This document shows positions 60,728 to 64,000 of a DNA stretch of 64,000 bases, in pieces. Source of the DNA: CAWAND01 sp963783335 (GTDB taxonomy: Bacteria > Chloroflexota > Anaerolineae > Anaerolineales > E44-bin32); contig CAWAND010000010.1 in NCBI GenBank assembly GCA_963783335.1, forward strand, positions 558,001 to 622,000. The letters run 5' to 3'. Under the pieces are notes generated by a model. That model saw only the letters and a list, made by a program, of their open reading frames with translations, was not told where the DNA came from and searched no databases. A program made the translations under genes and the position numbers. Numbering within the stretch: the first letter of the stretch is position 1; each line of letters begins with the position of its first letter.

Positions 60728-62989
60728 ATGGGTTCGTACAAGACGCAGACTGTTGGTTTCCCGCGCATTGGAGCGCAGCGAGAAATGAAGCGCGCTCTGG
60801 AAAGCTATTGGAAGGGCAAACTCGAGGCGCCAGCCCTTATCCAGACCCTGCACCAAGTGGAGCAGGATGCCTGGTCTACACAACTCGAGGCCGGGATCGA
60901 CTACATCGGGGTCGGAGACAGCACGCTGTACGATCATGTGTTGGACTGGACCATCCGGCTGGGCCTGATCCCAACCCGCTATCAGACACTCCAGGGCTTG
61001 GACCAGTACTTCGCCATGGCACGCGGCGCCGAAGGCGTCCCAGCGCTGGAGCTCACCAAGTGGTTTGACACCAACTACCACTATCTGGTGCCAGAAATTG
61101 AAGCTGATCTGACACCGGCCCCTCACTTCGACGAGTTCTTGGACACCATCCAGCGTGCGCAGAAAGTGCTCGGCGAGCGGGCCGTTCCGATCGTCATCGG
61201 CCCGGTCACTTTCTTGCGCCTGGCCCGGTTGAGCCAGGATTTCACGGCCGCGCTGAAGTCTCTTCTGCCAGTCTACGGCCAGCTGCTCAACCAGTTGAAA
61301 TCGCTGGGCGTGACGGAAGTGCAGCTGCATGAGCCGGCGCTTGTGCTTGGCGACGGGCCGAAGCTCGCCGTGCACGTGGACGCCGCCTGCCGGGAGCTTT
61401 CCGAAGTAGGTTTGCCCATCAACCTGGTCACCTACTTCGACGACCTGGGCGAAGCCTTTGAGCCCGCCCTCTCCTTCCCGGTGCAGACCCTGACATTGAA
61501 TCTGACTCACGGCGACAATCTCGAACGGATCAGGTCTTTCACCTGGCCCCAAGGCAAGACCCTGGCGGCGGGAATCGTCGACGGGCGCAACATCTGGCGC
61601 ATGCAAGCTAAAGAGGCCCTGGGGACCTTGGAAGAGCTTTCCGGGGCAATCGACAAGGTGCGCGTGAGCGCTTCCTCGTCGCTGCAGTTTGTGCCGGTCA
61701 CTGTGGCCGCGGAACCGTCCTTACCATCCCAGCTTCGCGATGTGCTGGCTTTCGCGCATGAGAAGCTGGAAGAACTCGCCTTGCTCGGAGGCGGGCCTTC
61801 GGCGGAGCAGCTCGAAGCCCTCCAAGCACGCTGGGCTGCGTTCAAAGCTTTCGCCCCGGATGACGCGGCGGTCGCCCAACGGCTGGGCGATCTCAGTGAA
61901 GCCGCCTTCCAGCGCATCGAAGACTATGAAGCCCGCCGGCCCCAACAAATCCAGCTCCCCATTTTCCCCACCACCACCATCGGCTCATTCCCCCAGACGA
62001 CGGAGATTCGCCGGTTGCGGTCCCAATTCAAGAAGGGGGAATTGACCCAGGAGGAATACGAAGACAAGGTCGACGCCTGGATTGCCTACACGATTGGGAT
62101 CCAGGAAGGCTTGGGGCTGGACGTGCTCGTGCACGGCGAGTTTGAACGGTCCGACATGGTCGAGTACTTCGCCCAGAAGTTGACCGGCTTCGCATTCACC
62201 GAGAACGGCTGGGTACAAAGCTATGGCAGCCGCTACGTCCGCCCGCCGATTATCTACGCCGATGTCAGCCGGCCGGAGCCCATGACGGTGCGCGAATTCG
62301 CCCGCGCCCAGACTTTCACAAGCAAGCCGGTCAAAGGCATGTTGACCGGGCCCGTGACCATCTTGAATTGGTCGTTCCCTCGCGTGGACATCCCTCCCAG
62401 CGACGTGGCCTACCAGCTCGCCCTGGCTCTCCGAGATGAGATCGCAGACTTGGAGGCGGCTGGCGCGCGTGTGATCCAGGTCGACGAGCCGGCTTTGCGC
62501 GAAGGTCTGCCGTTCAAGCCCGATCGCTGGCACAGCTACCTTGACTGGGCGGTGGACTCCTTCCGCCTGGCCACGGGCGGCGCCCAATCCAGCACGCAGA
62601 TCCACACCCACATGTGCTATGCCGAGTTCGGCGATATCCTCGACGCGATCGACGGCTTGAACGCCGACGTGATCTCGATCGAAAATGCGCGCAGCGACGA
62701 CGAGACGCTGCGCGAGTTGGCCGATTTCGACTACGGACGCGAGGTCGGCCCGGGCGTGTACGATGTGCATAGTCCGGTGATTGCCGATCGGCAGCAGGTC
62801 ATCGACAAGCTGCGCATGTACCTTCGCCACTTACCGGCAGAGCGCATTTGGATCAATCCCGACTGTGGCCTGAAGACCCGCGGCTGGAAGGAAGTCATCC
62901 CCTCCCTGGCCCACATCGTTGAGGCTGTGGAGACCGTGCGGGCAGAGGCCGACGAAACCAAGCTGGCGGCCGGGATCAACGGGCGCTAG
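60728..62989 (+). CDS. metE: Cobalamin-independent methionine synthase MetE
   Basis: A 753-residue zinc enzyme that transfers a methyl group from methyltetrahydrofolate to homocysteine. The N-terminal domain opens VGFPRIGAQREMKRALE; the catalytic domain has FPTTTIGSFPQTTEIRR, zinc ligands in HTHMCYAEF and NPDCGLKTRGW, and VIQVDEPALREGLP. Full length. An AAGGAGAGG site precedes the ATG, and the SAM-I riboswitch controls it. Confidence 0.96.
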   Translation: MGSYKTQTVGFPRIGAQREMKRALESYWKGKLEAPALIQTLHQVEQDAWSTQLEAGIDYIGVGDSTLYDHVLDWTIRLGLIPTRYQTLQGLDQYFAMARGAEGVPALELTKWFDTNYHYLVPEIEADLTPAPHFDEFLDTIQRAQKVLGERAVPIVIGPVTFLRLARLSQDFTAALKSLLPVYGQLLNQLKSLGVTEVQLHEPALVLGDGPKLAVHVDAACRELSEVGLPINLVTYFDDLGEAFEPALSFPVQTLTLNLTHGDNLERIRSFTWPQGKTLAAGIVDGRNIWRMQAKEALGTLEELSGAIDKVRVSASSSLQFVPVTVAAEPSLPSQLRDVLAFAHEKLEELALLGGGPSAEQLEALQARWAAFKAFAPDDAAVAQRLGDLSEAAFQRIEDYEARRPQQIQLPIFPTTTIGSFPQTTEIRRLRSQFKKGELTQEEYEDKVDAWIAYTIGIQEGLGLDVLVHGEFERSDMVEYFAQKLTGFAFTENGWVQSYGSRYVRPPIIYADVSRPEPMTVREFARAQTFTSKPVKGMLTGPVTILNWSFPRVDIPPSDVAYQLALALRDEIADLEAAGARVIQVDEPALREGLPFKPDRWHSYLDWAVDSFRLATGGAQSSTQIHTHMCYAEFGDILDAIDGLNADVISIENARSDDETLRELADFDYGREVGPGVYDVHSPVIADRQQVIDKLRMYLRHLPAERIWINPDCGLKTRGWKEVIPSLAHIVEAVETVRAEADETKLAAGINGR

Positions 62990-63017
62990 GCGCAATGCGA
63001 GGTTGAGGCAAGCGAGC

Positions 63018-64000
63018 ATGGAGAACGCGTTCAGAACATGGCTTGAGGCGGGCGACCCCATCTTGGCTGATGGGGCCATGGGCACCATGCTGCACTCCCG
63101 CGGCGAGCGCTTCGATGGTTGTTTCGACGAGCTCAATCGAATCGATCCCGATTTGGTACTGGACATCCATCGGGACTACGTTCGCGCCGGCGCCCAGATC
63201 CTGGAGACCAACACCTTTGGCGCCAACCGATTCAAATTGACCCGTCACGGCTTGGAGGAGCAGGTGGCCGAGATCAACGCCACCGCTGTCGCCCTCGCCC
63301 ATCGGGCAGCTGACGAGGCCGATCACGATATCCTGGTTGCCGGCAGCGTGGGGCCGCTTGGCGTCCGCCTGTCGCCATTTGGGCGCGTGCAGCCAGACCA
63401 AGCACGTGCGGTCTTCGCCGAACAGATCGGGGCACTGGCCGAGGCCGGCGCCGATCTGATCATCCTCGAGACGCATAGTGACCTCTACGAGATCACCGAG
63501 GCGGTGAGGGCGACCAGGCAGGTGTGCGACCTGCCGGTCGTGGCCATGATGACTTTCACGCGCGACGACCGTACGTTATTGGGTGACACGGCCGAGCGAG
63601 TGGCATCAAGCCTGGCGGAAGCCGGCGCCGATGTCCTGGGCGCCAACTGCTCGGGCGGTCCGGCCCAACTCCTCCGCCTTGTGGAGCAAATGCGCCGCGC
63701 CGTCCCTGGCTTGCCTCTGGCCGTGATGCCCAACGCTGGCTGGCCGGAGCGCGTGGCGGATCGCATCATGTACCCGGCCACGGCCGACTACTTCGGCGAA
63801 TATGCAGTCGCCCTGCGCCGGGCCGGCGCTTTGATCATCGGTGGCTGCTGTGGCACCACGCCTGAGCACATCGCCGCCATGCGCTCAGCGCTCGACGATC
63901 CGAGTTTGGACCTAAGTCAGGTCAGCCTGTCCGAAATTCAATCCCCAACCGACGGGCACCAGCCCGAGACCAGCGAACCGACCCGCTTCGCCACCAAACT
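63018..64000 (+). CDS. Homocysteine S-methyltransferase domain (MetH/YitJ-like), 3' end beyond window
   Basis: An open frame of 327 codons starting 28 bp after metE and running off the right edge. It is the zinc-dependent homocysteine-binding domain: ILADGAMGTMLHSRG start, ETNTFGANRFKL, GSVGPLG, ILETHSDLYE, and zinc cysteines in GANCSGG and GGCCGTTPEH. After the domain (about residue 295) the frame continues into a Pro/Ser/Thr-rich linker, so a second domain is likely. Candidates are a methylenetetrahydrofolate reductase fusion (YitJ type) or cobalamin-dependent MetH. Confidence 0.88.
   Translation, partial: MENAFRTWLEAGDPILADGAMGTMLHSRGERFDGCFDELNRIDPDLVLDIHRDYVRAGAQILETNTFGANRFKLTRHGLEEQVAEINATAVALAHRAADEADHDILVAGSVGPLGVRLSPFGRVQPDQARAVFAEQIGALAEAGADLIILETHSDLYEITEAVRATRQVCDLPVVAMMTFTRDDRTLLGDTAERVASSLAEAGADVLGANCSGGPAQLLRLVEQMRRAVPGLPLAVMPNAGWPERVADRIMYPATADYFGEYAVALRRAGALIIGGCCGTTPEHIAAMRSALDDPSLDLSQVSLSEIQSPTDGHQPETSEPTRFATK

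Overview
The window looks like chromosomal DNA of a GC-rich bacterium of the phylum Chloroflexota, most likely the Anaerolineae or a close relative. This is inferred from gene content, not from a marker gene. The hints are Thr/Pro-rich linkers in exported proteins, zinc-ribbon-tailed membrane proteins, a split cytochrome b with a b6f-like His spacing and a PEWY loop, a CcmE with Cys in place of His, archaeal-flavoured metabolic genes (aconitase X pair, PF04008 kinase), and a bactofilin. No phage, transposon, CRISPR or plasmid signature was seen.

Layout. 1-2078 (-) is a nearly complete fused alpha/beta 2-oxoacid dehydrogenase E1, cut by the window edge. 2222-10886 (-) is a cytochrome c maturation (System I) operon: ccmE, ccmF, ccmH, a thioredoxin-like ccmG, a CcmI-like zinc-ribbon protein, a diheme lipoprotein, ccmA, ccmB, ccmC and a small ccmD-like gene. 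Divergent from it, 11235-18842 (+) is a compact electron-transfer cluster: a nine-heme membrane-anchored cytochrome, a diheme b-type membrane protein with a c-heme tail, a NapC/NirT-like multiheme protein, a Rieske protein, a cytochrome b6-like protein, and a subunit-IV-like protein fused to seven c-type heme motifs. It is followed by a histidine kinase with two heme c motifs in its sensor loop (18888), a frameshifted NarL-type regulator (20371), a degenerate receiver protein (21200), a duplicated decaheme lipoprotein with EF-hand-like loops (21641), and a second kinase/regulator pair (23946-26008). About 38 CXXCH motifs lie within 20 kb, next to the machinery that would attach those hemes. 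I read the block as one respiratory or extracytoplasmic electron-transfer module with its own maturation and sensing genes. Its electron donor and acceptor cannot be told from the sequence.

The rest (26-64 kb) is mostly housekeeping. It holds DoxX, RNase D, a beta-CASP nuclease, tRNA-Ser(CGA), PepF, YchF, tRNA-Leu(CAA), bactofilin, a P1 peptidase, an adenosine-specific kinase family protein, a DUF3048 lipoprotein, and a receiver/flavin-reductase fusion with a frameshift. Then come CoaBC with an aconitase-X pair, an M2-like peptidase, a DMT transporter, a MOSC protein, a pantothenate/CoA operon (panB-panE-panC-coaX), YbaK, a TolB-like propeller with a redoxin, RsmI with a phosphoglucose/phosphomannose isomerase, an HAD phosphatase, a REC protein, and finally a SAM-I riboswitch controlling metE and the start of a homocysteine methyltransferase.

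Regulation visible in the sequence: several intrinsic terminators; sigma70-like promoters before both tRNAs and the SAM riboswitch; a CRP-like palindrome (TTGTGA-N6-TCACAA) occurring four times exactly; and several genes whose -10 box sits so close to the start codon that leaderless transcripts are likely.
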